Positions 16,183 to 25,343 of a DNA stretch of 64,000 nucleotides are shown one piece after another. The position numbers and the translations under genes are program-made. The notes below the pieces were generated by a model that searched no databases, was not told the origin of the DNA, and worked only from the letters and a program-made list of their open reading frames with translations. Source of the stretch: Caldithrix abyssi DSM 13497 (GTDB lineage Bacteria > Calditrichota > Calditrichia > Calditrichales > Calditrichaceae); assembly GCF_001886815.1 (NCBI RefSeq), contig NZ_CP018099.1, positions 1,486,501 to 1,550,500 of the forward strand, read 5' to 3'. The first letter of the stretch is position 1. Every line of letters begins with the position of its first letter.

Positions 16183-17186
16183 GAAAACATTGCATTCTTA
16201 TTCTGGGAATATGGACTTTGCTTCTGGCATTAACCTGGGCGCAGACAGAAAATCCATCTTTAATCGAAGTTAAAGCTCAGGTGGATACGGCCACGATTAC
16301 AATTGGCGATCACATTTTGTATTCCATTATAATTGACCGCCAAAAAGATGTGCGCATTATTGAACCCGGCCAGGGGATTAACCTGGGCATGTTTGAAATT
16401 AAGGATTACAAATTTCATGAGCCCGTTAAAAAAGGCGATCACCTTATTCAGCGGTATGATTATGTGATTTCCGTTTACGATACGGGCAAATTTACCATTC
16501 CGCCCTATCCGCTGGCCTATTTCCCATCCGATTCATCAACCAAACCGGCCATCATCGAAGCGCCGGCCATCGATATCTACGTAAAAAGCGTATTAAAAGG
16601 AGAAGAAGCGCCGGAATTAAAGGATATTAAACCGCCGCTGGATATTCCTTTTAATTACCGTTTCTGGGGAATGGTGGCGGCGGCTGTTTTGATTTTGGGA
16701 ATTTTGCTTTACCTGGCTTACCGACTCTGGAAGCGCAAACAAGAAAAGGGCTATGTGTTTACACCGCCTCCGCCCGCGCCGCCGGCCCATGAGGTGGCTT
16801 TAAATGCTTTGCAGGAACTATTCGCTTCCGATTTACTCGAAAGAGAACAATTTAAAGAATTTTTTTCCAGACTGTCGGAAATTTTACGCGCCTATCTGGA
16901 AGGGCGGTATTTTATCGCCGCCTTAGAAGAGACCACCACGGAAATCATGCAAGAAATTCAGGCGCATCTGGCAGATGAATCGTTACGCAAACAACTGCAA
17001 GAAATTTTAACAATGTCAGATTTAATTAAGTTTGCCAGATACATTCCGGCCAAGGAAGAAATAGAACGTTTAAAAGAATTAAGCGTTGATTTTGTACAGA
17101 AAACAAAAATTATTTACGAAGCAGAACCTGATCATAAAGAAGTTGCAGTAACCACAGATAACCCGGAGCAGGCACAGAGAACTTAA
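16179..17186 (+). CDS. BatD/DUF4381-like membrane protein
   Basis: 335 aa. Signal peptide (1-21), an extracytoplasmic beta-rich region with VDTATITIGDHILYSI (about 35-50), a Pro-rich segment, one transmembrane helix (about 165-185) and a cytoplasmic helical domain ending in a charged tail. The topology matches the BatD-like gene at 12086 and the C-terminal half of BatD. PPPPAPPAHEVAL after the membrane helix is a flexible linker. Start and stop codons overlap the preceding gene (ATGA). It probably belongs to the MoxR-Bat complex. Confidence 0.6.
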   Translation: MRKHCILILGIWTLLLALTWAQTENPSLIEVKAQVDTATITIGDHILYSIIIDRQKDVRIIEPGQGINLGMFEIKDYKFHEPVKKGDHLIQRYDYVISVYDTGKFTIPPYPLAYFPSDSSTKPAIIEAPAIDIYVKSVLKGEEAPELKDIKPPLDIPFNYRFWGMVAAAVLILGILLYLAYRLWKRKQEKGYVFTPPPPAPPAHEVALNALQELFASDLLEREQFKEFFSRLSEILRAYLEGRYFIAALEETTTEIMQEIQAHLADESLRKQLQEILTMSDLIKFARYIPAKEEIERLKELSVDFVQKTKIIYEAEPDHKEVAVTTDNPEQAQRT

Positions 17187-17295
17187 AAATAATAGAAAAT
17201 AAAAATCTCTGTGCTCATAGTGGTGCCTCTCTGAACTTTGTGGTTAAAATAGAATGACAAAGTTTGTTGATCATCCAACAGAGGAGGAATGAGCC

Positions 17296-18231
17296 TTGAT
17301 AGACGTCAAAGGATTAACGCGTTATTACGGCGAAAAGAGGGCCATTTCAGATGTGACCTTTCATGTAAACAAAGGCGAAGTGCTGGGGTTGTTGGGGCCC
17401 AACGCCGCCGGCAAAACGACCACCATGCGCATTTTAACCTGTTACATGCCGCCCACCAGCGGTAGCGCAACGGTTGGGGGGTACGATATTTTTGAACAAA
17501 GTCTCGAAGTGCGCCGAATTACAGGCTATCTACCGGAGAATCCGCCCCTTTATACCGACATGACAGTGGACGACTACCTTACGTTTGTGGCCAAAATCAA
17601 AGGCGTCCCGCGCGATCGGCTTAAAAAAGAGGTAGATGCCGTGGTCGAAAAGGCCAGCATCGGCGATGTCCGGAAACGGATAATCGGCAAGCTGTCCAAA
17701 GGTTACAAGCAGCGCGTGGGGCTGGCTCAAAGCTTAATCAACAATCCGCAAATCGTCATTCTGGATGAACCCACCGTTGGACTCGATCCCAAACAGATTA
17801 TTGAAATTCGTCAATTGATCAAAAACCTGGGCGGCGACCATACGGTGATTCTTTCTTCTCACATTTTGCCGGAAATTGAACAGACCTGTGAACGCGTGGT
17901 GATCATCAACGAAGGTAAGGTGGTGGTGGAAGACACGGTGGAAAATTTGACCAACCGCATGCATGGCGTACAGCGCATTACCCTGCAGGTCGAAGGTACG
18001 GAAGAGGCCATTAAGCAGGCGTTGCAGCCCATTTCCGATATTCAGAAATTAGAATTCAACAGCAAAGGGAAAGACATCCGCGAAGTAATTGTAGAAACGC
18101 CCAATGACGTTCGCAAAGAGCTGGCTAAGGCCATTGTGAACAGTGGGCTTGGCCTGCTGGAGCTTTCCACCGAACGCTTTACGCTTGAGGAAATCTTCTT
18201 GCATTTGACGACCAAAGAGGAGGTGGCCTGA
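17296..18231 (+). CDS. ABC transporter ATPase, GldA-like
   Basis: 311 aa starting at a TTG codon; GAGGAGG lies 9 bp upstream and no in-frame ATG fits. Walker A GPNAAGKTT (about 34-42), signature LSKGYKQRVGLAQ (about 134-146) and Walker B IVILDEPT (about 154-161) are complete. The C-terminal extension after 220 is typical of ABC-2 ATPases of the GldA/CcmA group. It is 3 bp upstream of a six-helix permease and then a GldG-type protein. In Bacteroidota GldAFG supports gliding and secretion; here motility is not shown. Confidence 0.9.
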   Translation: MIDVKGLTRYYGEKRAISDVTFHVNKGEVLGLLGPNAAGKTTTMRILTCYMPPTSGSATVGGYDIFEQSLEVRRITGYLPENPPLYTDMTVDDYLTFVAKIKGVPRDRLKKEVDAVVEKASIGDVRKRIIGKLSKGYKQRVGLAQSLINNPQIVILDEPTVGLDPKQIIEIRQLIKNLGGDHTVILSSHILPEIEQTCERVVIINEGKVVVEDTVENLTNRMHGVQRITLQVEGTEEAIKQALQPISDIQKLEFNSKGKDIREVIVETPNDVRKELAKAIVNSGLGLLELSTERFTLEEIFLHLTTKEEVA

Positions 18232-18233
18232 AA

Positions 18234-19016
18234 ATGAGAGCGACATTAGCCATATTTCAAAAAGAATTCAAATCCTTTTTCTATTCGCCGATTGCTTATG
18301 TGATTTTGGCGCTATTTACGGCCTTAACCGGTGTGTTCTTTTACCTGTACCTTTCCAGTTTTGTGGAAGCGGCTTTTATGGACACCATCAGGGCGCAGCA
18401 ATTCCGCGTGGCGCCGCAAAAATTCAATGTGAATTTAATGCTCATTCGGCCCTACTTCTGGAACATTGCCTTGATTTCGCTTTTTACATTGCCAACCATT
18501 ACCATGCGGCTGTTCTCAGAAGAAAAACGGCTGGGCACGGTGGAGTTGTTGTACACCACGCCCATTACGCCCTTGCAGATCGTTCTTGGCAAGTTTCTGG
18601 CCGGCGTGGCCTTTTACATCGTTCTTTTACTGCCTACCATGTTTTTTCAGGGACTGCTGTTCCTTTACGGCGATCCTGAATTTTTACCGGTGCTTTCCGG
18701 CTACATAGGTCTTATTTTGCTCGGCGCGGCATTCATTTCGGTGGGGCTTTTTATTTCGACCACCACCGAAAACCAGATTATCGCAGCCATTGGCGGTTTT
18801 GGCATGTCGCTGCTGCTCTGGGTTGTTGGCTGGGGAGCCAATTTTGCCGGGCCGACCTTAAAACCCATTCTCAACTACATTTCCATTATCAATCATTTTG
18901 AAGACTTTGCCCAGGGCGTAATTGACACCAGCCATCTGGCCTATTACATCCTGTTTGTGGCCGTCGGACTTTATTTCTCGCTAAAGATGGTTGAATCGGT
19001 TAAATGGCGAGCCTGA
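18234..19016 (+). CDS. ABC-2 type permease, GldF-like
   Basis: 260 aa with about six transmembrane helices. The first residues, TLAIFQKEFKSFFYSPIAYV, are typical of GldF/NosY-like permeases, as is the RLFSEEKRLGTVELLYTTPI region near residue 95. The start lies 3 bp after the ATPase stop. With the ATPase and the GldG-type partner it should form one ABC-2 complex of unknown substrate. Confidence 0.9.
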   Translation: MRATLAIFQKEFKSFFYSPIAYVILALFTALTGVFFYLYLSSFVEAAFMDTIRAQQFRVAPQKFNVNLMLIRPYFWNIALISLFTLPTITMRLFSEEKRLGTVELLYTTPITPLQIVLGKFLAGVAFYIVLLLPTMFFQGLLFLYGDPEFLPVLSGYIGLILLGAAFISVGLFISTTTENQIIAAIGGFGMSLLLWVVGWGANFAGPTLKPILNYISIINHFEDFAQGVIDTSHLAYYILFVAVGLYFSLKMVESVKWRA

Positions 19017-19064
19017 TTTCAGGCGCAGGGAAGTTGGTGAAAATTAGAATGGAGAGACAGAACG

Positions 19065-20573
19065 ATGAAAAAAATTGAAAATATATCCGGATTGGTGGGC
19101 ATTCTGGCGTTGCTGGCCGCATTGATCTGGTATTCTATCAATCAGGTATGGCAGGCGTACCACTGGATTTTACTGGTCGTGGGCGTCGCCGGGCTGGGGT
19201 ATTTTATCTTTAACTATTACAGGAACCGGCAAAAAAAGCTTTCCAGCCGGGCTTTAAAATACGGTTCCAATGTTACGCTGCAGATCATCGTGGTGCTGGC
19301 CATTGTTTCCATGCTGGCCTTTATTTCCACCCGTCGTCATGTGCGCTTCGACTGGACGCAAAACAAGTTGTTTAGCCTTTCGGATCAAACAGAGAAAATT
19401 CTGGATAATTTGAACAAAGATGTGAAACTGATGGCCTTTTTTAAAACTTCTGAACAAAATCGGGCCAGAGATTTACTGGATGAATACAACTACCGTTCTT
19501 CGCATTTGAGCTATGAGTTTGTGGATCCGGATGAGCGGCCGGAAATTGCCAAACAGTACGGCATTCGAAAATACGGCACCATTGTTGTGGAATGCGGTTT
19601 AAAACGCGAGGTGGTGGAAAAACTGGACGAGGCCGAGTTGACCAACGCCATCATTAAAGTAACGCGCGATGAGGAAAAGGCGATCTACTTTTTAACCGGC
19701 CATGGCGAACGGTCGATTAAAGATGAGTCGGCCGAAGGATATTCCAAAGCGGCCGAAGCTATTAAAAAGGAAAACTACCTGGTCAAAGAATTGAACCTGG
19801 TACGGCGTAAAACCATCCCCGATAGCTGTACGGTGCTGGCCATTGTGGGGCCTAAAACCAATTTCTTCCCCGGCGAGTTAGACACCATCAAAAAGTTTGT
19901 GGACAACGGCGGCAAACTGTTGCTGATGGTGGATCCGGAGCATCCGGTAGAGATCGGCGAATTTGCCGCCCAATACCACGTGCAAATTGGCAACGACCTG
20001 GTGATCGACTACAGCGGAGTCGGGCAGTTGTTCGGCGCAGGGCCGGCCATGCCGCTGGTTACTTCTTATGATGAAAATCACGCCATTACCAAAGATTTTA
20101 ATATCATGACTTTCTATCCGCTGGCCTGTTCCGTAACGCCGATGGAAGACAAAGGCGGCTACACCATTACGGAGCTTTTAAAGACCTCCGGCAATAGTTG
20201 GGCCGATGTGGATTATGCCAGCGGCAAGGTGAGTTTTGATCCGCAAAAAGACAAAAAGGGCCCCATTACCCTGGGCGTGGTAGTGGAAAAATCCGCCAGC
20301 AAGCCGAAACTTTCGCTGGTTATTTTTGGGGATTCCGACTTTGCTAAAAACGGCTTTTTCACCAACCAGGGTAATATGAACCTGTTCATGAATACCGTCA
20401 ATTACCTGGCCGAAGAAGAAGACCTGATTGCCATCCGGCCCAAACAGATTGACGATCGGCGATTGACCATGACCCAGGCCGATGTTAAAGGATTGTTCTA
20501 CCTGGTTGTGATTGCCATTCCTTTGCTGGTGGTCATCATTGGCGTGGTGATTTTTATCCGTAGAAATCGTTAA
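19065..20573 (+). CDS. GldG-type ABC auxiliary protein
   Basis: 502 aa. Two or three N-terminal transmembrane segments (about 10-100), a large extracytoplasmic domain starting FDWTQNKLFSLSDQTEKIL and containing VKLMAFFKT, AIYFLTGHGE and LLMVDPEHP, then a C-terminal helix (about 478-497). This is the GldG/ABC-type uncharacterised transport family arrangement. The gene is 48 bp after the permease and precedes a DUF4340 protein, a common gene order across several phyla. It probably helps the ABC permease act on the cell envelope; the substrate is unknown. Confidence 0.88.
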   Translation: MKKIENISGLVGILALLAALIWYSINQVWQAYHWILLVVGVAGLGYFIFNYYRNRQKKLSSRALKYGSNVTLQIIVVLAIVSMLAFISTRRHVRFDWTQNKLFSLSDQTEKILDNLNKDVKLMAFFKTSEQNRARDLLDEYNYRSSHLSYEFVDPDERPEIAKQYGIRKYGTIVVECGLKREVVEKLDEAELTNAIIKVTRDEEKAIYFLTGHGERSIKDESAEGYSKAAEAIKKENYLVKELNLVRRKTIPDSCTVLAIVGPKTNFFPGELDTIKKFVDNGGKLLLMVDPEHPVEIGEFAAQYHVQIGNDLVIDYSGVGQLFGAGPAMPLVTSYDENHAITKDFNIMTFYPLACSVTPMEDKGGYTITELLKTSGNSWADVDYASGKVSFDPQKDKKGPITLGVVVEKSASKPKLSLVIFGDSDFAKNGFFTNQGNMNLFMNTVNYLAEEEDLIAIRPKQIDDRRLTMTQADVKGLFYLVVIAIPLLVVIIGVVIFIRRNR

Positions 20574-20671
20574 CATTGAAATCAGGGAACAGACAGGCGC
20601 GGGCTCTTCTGTTCCCTTTTGAATTAATTTGCTGGTGGTGCAAGTGCTACAAAAGAGGAGACGGAGCGAAA

Positions 20672-22042
20672 ATGCGCAATACGATTATTCTGGCAGTGAT
20701 CGCTATTGCTCTGGCTGCCTATGTTTATTTTGTGGAAATAAAAGGCGGCGAGCAAAAGAAAAAAGAAAAAGAGATCGCCGAAAAATTGTTTAATGTAAAA
20801 AAAGACAGCATCGATCACATCATTATTGAAAAAAACGGTACGACCTTCGAGTTTGTCAAAAAAGACGACGCCTGGCAGATCGTTCGGCCCATTAAAACCC
20901 TGGCCGATGAGTCGCCCATTAATTCCGTTTTGTACAGCCTGAGCAATACGAAAAAGATTCGCACGTTCAAGGCCGAAGGAAAGGATCTGGCCACCTATGG
21001 TCTTGGCGCTCAAAGTATTAAAGTTGTATTCTCCGGAAAGGGCGTGGCCAAGCAATGGGTGAAAATCGGCGACCGTACGCCGGTCGGCGCCAATGTGTTC
21101 GTAACCAAAGACGATTCCACCGTGGCCATTGTCGCTTCTTCCATTAAAAATACCATGGATAAATCGCTGTTCGACTGGCGCGACAAAAAAGCCATTCACT
21201 TTAAAAAGGATCAGATTAAGGAATTCACACTTAAAAACCGCCACGGTAAATTTCATTTTGTAAAAGAAGGAAACAACTGGAAATTGACCGAGCCGGTTGA
21301 AGTTAGAGGAGACAATGGCAATATTAACAGCATCTTAAATAAATTGGAATTCGGACGCATTAAATCGGTGGTGGCCGAAACGCCGGAGCATCTTTCCGAA
21401 TACGGATTAACGGCGCCGGCCATCCGCATCGAGTTGTTCTCCGGAATGGAAAAGGCCAAACTGGGTGTGTCGTTCTCGCGACTTAAAGGCAACAGGGCCT
21501 ACGGTAAAGACGATTCGCGTCCTCACATCTTTGAGGTGGATTCATTTTTTGTCAAACCCTTTAAAAAGAAATTGTACGATTTACGCGACAAGTACATCGC
21601 CAAATTTAACCGGAACAAAGCGCAGCGCATTAAGTTGTTGTTCAACAGCGAACTAATGATTTTCGAAAAAGACAGTTCCAATAACTGGGCGCTTTCTACC
21701 GGCGAAAAGGCCAAAAATTACAAAATTTCGAATTTGATCTCGCATTTGAATAATCTGAAGGTAGCGCGTTTTGTGGACGACCATCCCAAAAACCTGAAAA
21801 AATATGGTCTGGATATGCCGCGCGGACTGGTGGAAGTTTACAACGACAACGACGAAAAGATTCTGGAATTGCTGGTAGGTAAAGACCGGAATGAAGATGA
21901 ATTTTACGCCCAGGTTCCGGAGCAGAAGTCGGTTGTAACCTTTAAAAAGAGTTCATTAAAAGATATTTTCCCTGAAAAAGAAGATTTGATCGAAAAGCCT
22001 AAAGAAGAGAAAAAACAGGAAACCAAAGCCGAAGAAGAATAG
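20672..22042 (+). CDS. DUF4340 repeat protein
   Basis: 456 aa from the ATG at 20672; AGAGGAGACGGAG just upstream is the ribosome site and a transmembrane helix follows directly (residues 2-20). The rest is extracytoplasmic and holds at least three DUF4340-like repeats, each with a KDSIDHIIIEKNG-like or KAQRIKLLF-like strand, a W residue and a YGL motif (ATYGLGAQ, SEYGLTAP, KKYGLDMP). The C-terminus is a Glu/Lys-rich tail. DUF4340 genes accompany GldG-type genes; function unknown. Confidence 0.85.
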   Translation: MRNTIILAVIAIALAAYVYFVEIKGGEQKKKEKEIAEKLFNVKKDSIDHIIIEKNGTTFEFVKKDDAWQIVRPIKTLADESPINSVLYSLSNTKKIRTFKAEGKDLATYGLGAQSIKVVFSGKGVAKQWVKIGDRTPVGANVFVTKDDSTVAIVASSIKNTMDKSLFDWRDKKAIHFKKDQIKEFTLKNRHGKFHFVKEGNNWKLTEPVEVRGDNGNINSILNKLEFGRIKSVVAETPEHLSEYGLTAPAIRIELFSGMEKAKLGVSFSRLKGNRAYGKDDSRPHIFEVDSFFVKPFKKKLYDLRDKYIAKFNRNKAQRIKLLFNSELMIFEKDSSNNWALSTGEKAKNYKISNLISHLNNLKVARFVDDHPKNLKKYGLDMPRGLVEVYNDNDEKILELLVGKDRNEDEFYAQVPEQKSVVTFKKSSLKDIFPEKEDLIEKPKEEKKQETKAEEE

Positions 22043-22049
22043 GTGATTA

Positions 22050-23045
22050 ATGTTCCGATTTGCCGATCCTTATTATTTGTTGTTGTTACTTGTTCTGCCG
22101 CTAATGATCTGGTGGTACTGGCGCGGGCGCTCCAGCGCTACGGGAAAGATCATTTATTCTGATATTAAATTATTGAAGCAGGTCAAACCCAGCTTAAAGC
22201 AGCGCTTGCGTCCGGCGCTTTTTGTGTTGCGTTTGATTGCGGTAACCTTAATCATTCTGGCCCTGGCCAGGCCGCAGTCCAGCCACAAAGAAGAAGAAAT
22301 TACCACCGAAGGCATCGATATTGTGCTGACCATGGATGTTTCCACCAGTATGCTGGCGGAGGATTTCAGGCCTAAAAACAGAATCGAAGCGGCTAAAATG
22401 GTGGCCAAAGAATTCATCGAAGGGCGAAAAAACGACCGCATCGGGCTGGTGGTTTTTGCCGGAGAGAGTTTTACCCAGTGTCCGCTGACTCTGGATTACG
22501 GCGTGCTGTACCACATTCTGGACAACATGAAGGTCGCCGATCAGGAGTGGGACGGCACGGCCATCGGCATGGGCCTGGCCACGGCTATCAATCGCCTGAA
22601 GGACAGCAAGGCCAAAAGCAAGGTGATCATCCTGTTAACAGACGGGCGCAACAATCGCGGTCAGATCGATCCGATTACGGCGGCGCGCATGGCCAAAGCC
22701 ATGGGCATTCGCGTGTACACCATTGGAACGGGCACGCGCGGCACGGCCATGTACCCCATAGACGATCCGTTGTGGGGCAGGCGCTATGTGCCCATGCGTG
22801 TGGATATTGACGAAGATTTGCTGAAAGAGGTGGCCGCTATTACCGGCGGTAAATACTTTAGGGCAACCGACACCGAAAAATTGCGCGAAATTTACAAAGA
22901 GATCGGCGAAATGGAAAAAACCAAGATCGAGGTCAAGGAGTACACGCGTTACGAAGAATTTTTTGTTTACTTTTTGACCTTTGGCCTTTTGTTGCTGGTG
23001 CTGGAGCTGGTACTGGGCAACACCTATTTTAAAAAGATTCCTTAA
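22050..23045 (+). CDS. batA: BatA-like VWA membrane protein
   Basis: 331 aa. It has two N-terminal transmembrane helices (about 8-22 and 55-75), a VWA domain (about 90-290) with MIDAS residues in LTMDVSTSMLAEDF and LLTDGRNNRG, and a C-terminal helix (about 306-325). This is the standard BatA layout (Ca-activated chloride channel homologue). It begins 8 bp after the DUF4340 gene and is followed by BatB, BatC, BatD and BatE genes in the usual order. Bat proteins are linked to stress tolerance and to MoxR, but the molecular role is uncertain. Confidence 0.9.
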   Translation: MFRFADPYYLLLLLVLPLMIWWYWRGRSSATGKIIYSDIKLLKQVKPSLKQRLRPALFVLRLIAVTLIILALARPQSSHKEEEITTEGIDIVLTMDVSTSMLAEDFRPKNRIEAAKMVAKEFIEGRKNDRIGLVVFAGESFTQCPLTLDYGVLYHILDNMKVADQEWDGTAIGMGLATAINRLKDSKAKSKVIILLTDGRNNRGQIDPITAARMAKAMGIRVYTIGTGTRGTAMYPIDDPLWGRRYVPMRVDIDEDLLKEVAAITGGKYFRATDTEKLREIYKEIGEMEKTKIEVKEYTRYEEFFVYFLTFGLLLLVLELVLGNTYFKKIP

Positions 23046-23171
23046 AAAGGGAGCGCCTGAGTGGAGTTTAGTAGTTTAGAGGTTTAGGTGTTTAGGGGGG
23101 AGTATGCTAAAAAATGGCATTCCCGGTTTATGAAAAGGAAACATTTTTTAAAGAGTCAATAGAAAGCATTT

Positions 23172-24209
23172 ATGGAAGTACTCAAATTTCGATATCCGAT
23201 ATTTTTGCACGGTTTGTGGGGCGTGCTGCTGCTAATCATCTTTTTTGTGCTGATTTACCGGCATAAACAAGCGCTGCTGGAACGCTTTGGACATATTGAG
23301 ATTTTAAAGCGCATCATGCCGGGTTTTGATCGTCGGCGAATGATCTGGAAAAATGTTTTCTTTATTTTGAGCTACGCCTTTTTTGTGATTGCCCTGGCCG
23401 ATCCGCAGATTGGCACCAGGCTGGAAGAGGTGAAGCGGGAAGGCGTGGACATCATTGTCGCCCTGGATGTTTCGAACAGCATGCTGGCCGAAGACATCAA
23501 ACCCAGCCGTCTGGAAAAGGCCAAACACGAACTGGATAATTTTATTGATTTGTTACAGGGGGATCGTATCGGACTCATCGCTTTTGCCGGCATGGCGCAT
23601 CTGGTTTGTCCCTTAACGCTCGATTACGGAGCCGCCAAATTATTTTTGCAGATGATGGACACCGATTTAATTCCGGTGCAGGGCACGGCGCTTGAAGACG
23701 CCATTCGTACGGCCATCCGCTCGTTCAATCAAAAGGAGCGCAAACACAAAGTGCTGATTCTGATCACCGACGGAGAAGACCACGAAGGCGATCCGGTTAA
23801 AGCGGCCGAAGAGGCGGCAAAAGAAGGCATTATTATTTACACTATCGGAATTGGTTCGCCGCAGGGCGTTCCCATTCCCGTTTACGATCAGTATGGCCGT
23901 TCTCTGGGCTTTAAAAAAGACCGTAATGGCAATGTGGTTACCACAAAATTGGATGTTAAAACTTTGCAAAAAATCGCCTTTATTTCCAATGGAAAATATT
24001 ACATTGCTTCCAGCGGGCAGGCCGAATTGCGTAAGATTTATGATGAAATCCGAAAAATGGAAAAGAAGGAGCTGAGCTCCAGAAAATTTGCCCAGTACGA
24101 AGATCGCTACCAGATTTTTGTGATTTTAGGATTGATCTTTTTGATGCTGGAATTCTTTTTACCGGTAAGAACCAAAGTAAGGTCTGAGTATGCGCTGGCT
24201 AATTATTAA
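23172..24209 (+). CDS. batB: BatB-like VWA membrane protein
   Basis: 345 aa paralogue of BatA. Two N-terminal helices (about 12-28, 57-75), a VWA domain with ALDVSNSMLAEDI and ILITDGEDHEGDP as MIDAS elements, and a C-terminal helix (about 313-330). GTALEDAIRTAIRSF near 170 is the third metal-contacting loop. The gap to batA is 126 bp with no ORF. It overlaps the next gene by 20 bp. Confidence 0.9.
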   Translation: MEVLKFRYPIFLHGLWGVLLLIIFFVLIYRHKQALLERFGHIEILKRIMPGFDRRRMIWKNVFFILSYAFFVIALADPQIGTRLEEVKREGVDIIVALDVSNSMLAEDIKPSRLEKAKHELDNFIDLLQGDRIGLIAFAGMAHLVCPLTLDYGAAKLFLQMMDTDLIPVQGTALEDAIRTAIRSFNQKERKHKVLILITDGEDHEGDPVKAAEEAAKEGIIIYTIGIGSPQGVPIPVYDQYGRSLGFKKDRNGNVVTTKLDVKTLQKIAFISNGKYYIASSGQAELRKIYDEIRKMEKKELSSRKFAQYEDRYQIFVILGLIFLMLEFFLPVRTKVRSEYALANY

Positions 24210-24846
24210 TTTATTCCTTATTTTCCTGATCGCGCCATTGATGGCTGACAGCGTGCGCGGCAAGGTGAACAAGGGCAACGAATATTACAAGCAGGGAAAG
24301 TACGAGCAGGCGCTGGCCCAGTACCAGGACGCGCTGTTAGACGATCCATTGAATGAAACGGCTCTTTTTAACAAAGGCAATGCGCTTTACAAGTTAAAAA
24401 AATACAAAGAGGCCATTGAGGCTTACCAGAAGGTCGTAGGCAGCGAAAATTTAAACCTGAGCGCCAGAGCCTTTTACAACATTGGGAACTGTTATTTTCA
24501 GGAAAACAAGTTAAAAGAGAGCATCGAAGCTTACAAAAAGGCGCTGGAACTGAATCCGGACGATTACCAGGCCAAATATAATCTGGAATTGGCCCGCGCC
24601 AGATTGAAAGAGATGGCGGATAAGCAACAACAACAGAACAAAGATCAGAATAAACCGCCGGAGCCGTCTGAATTCGCCAAAAAGCTTAAAAAACAGGCCG
24701 AAAAACTGGTGGATCAGCGCCGTTATAAAGACGCTTACGACTTGATGATGCAAGGTTTACAAAAAGATAAAACTGTGGCTGCTTTTCAGAGTTTTATTAA
24801 ACGGATTAAGGATGTAGTAGATATTTTAGGTGGTCAGGAATTATGA
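24190..24846 (+). CDS. batC: BatC-like TPR protein
   Basis: 218 aa. Signal peptide (1-19), then TPR repeats (GNEYYKQGKYEQALAQYQDA, ALFNKGNALYKLKKYKEAIE, AFYNIGNCYFQENKLKESIE) up to about residue 135. A Gln/Lys-rich linker and a helical C-terminus follow. TPR proteins in this slot are BatC. The start lies inside the 3-prime end of batB and the stop overlaps the next start, indicating tight translational coupling. Confidence 0.82.
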   Translation: MRWLIINLFLIFLIAPLMADSVRGKVNKGNEYYKQGKYEQALAQYQDALLDDPLNETALFNKGNALYKLKKYKEAIEAYQKVVGSENLNLSARAFYNIGNCYFQENKLKESIEAYKKALELNPDDYQAKYNLELARARLKEMADKQQQQNKDQNKPPEPSEFAKKLKKQAEKLVDQRRYKDAYDLMMQGLQKDKTVAAFQSFIKRIKDVVDILGGQEL

Positions 24847-25328
24847 AGCGCATGTTGTTGGCACTGATTGTAGGCGGCGTTTTCATTCAATTCGCATCTG
24901 CGCAAAATGCCATGGAGTTTTTTCATCTGGGCGCCAATCTGTATGTGCGCGGGCAATTAGAACAGGCCATACAGGCCGTGGATCAGGGATTGCAAAAATT
25001 TCCGGATGACCCCTATCTGAGGGCTTTAAAAGAAAAGCTGGAAGAACAAAAGAAACAGCAACAGCAGCAACAACAACAGCAACAGCAAAATCAGCAAAAA
25101 CAAAAAGAGCAAAAAGAGCAGCAACAGCAGGCCAATGAAAAAAAACAGGATCAACAAAAGGATCAGCAAAAACAGCAGCAGGCGCAAACCGATCAACAAA
25201 AAAAGAAAGAGATGAGCAAAGAAGAAGCCGAACGTATTTTGCGCGCCTTAAAAGAAGAGAACAAAAAATTTAAAAAAGAACATTTGCGTGTGCCCGCCGG
25301 GCGCAAACAGGTGGAAAAAGACTGGTAA
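24843..25328 (+). CDS. Gln-rich BatC-like periplasmic protein
   Basis: 161 aa. A signal peptide (1-21), one TPR-like helix pair (FHLGANLYVRGQLEQAIQAV) and then about 65 residues of almost pure Gln, Lys and Glu (residues 63-125), including a run of 11 Gln encoded by mixed CAA and CAG codons. The C-terminal EEAERILRALKEENKKFKK resembles the tail of BatC-type proteins. Together with the preceding gene it looks like a split or duplicated BatC. The Gln-rich stretch should form a coiled coil or flexible spacer. Confidence 0.7.
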   Translation: MKRMLLALIVGGVFIQFASAQNAMEFFHLGANLYVRGQLEQAIQAVDQGLQKFPDDPYLRALKEKLEEQKKQQQQQQQQQQQNQQKQKEQKEQQQQANEKKQDQQKDQQKQQQAQTDQQKKKEMSKEEAERILRALKEENKKFKKEHLRVPAGRKQVEKDW

Positions 25329-25343
25329 AGCGGACGAAATACC

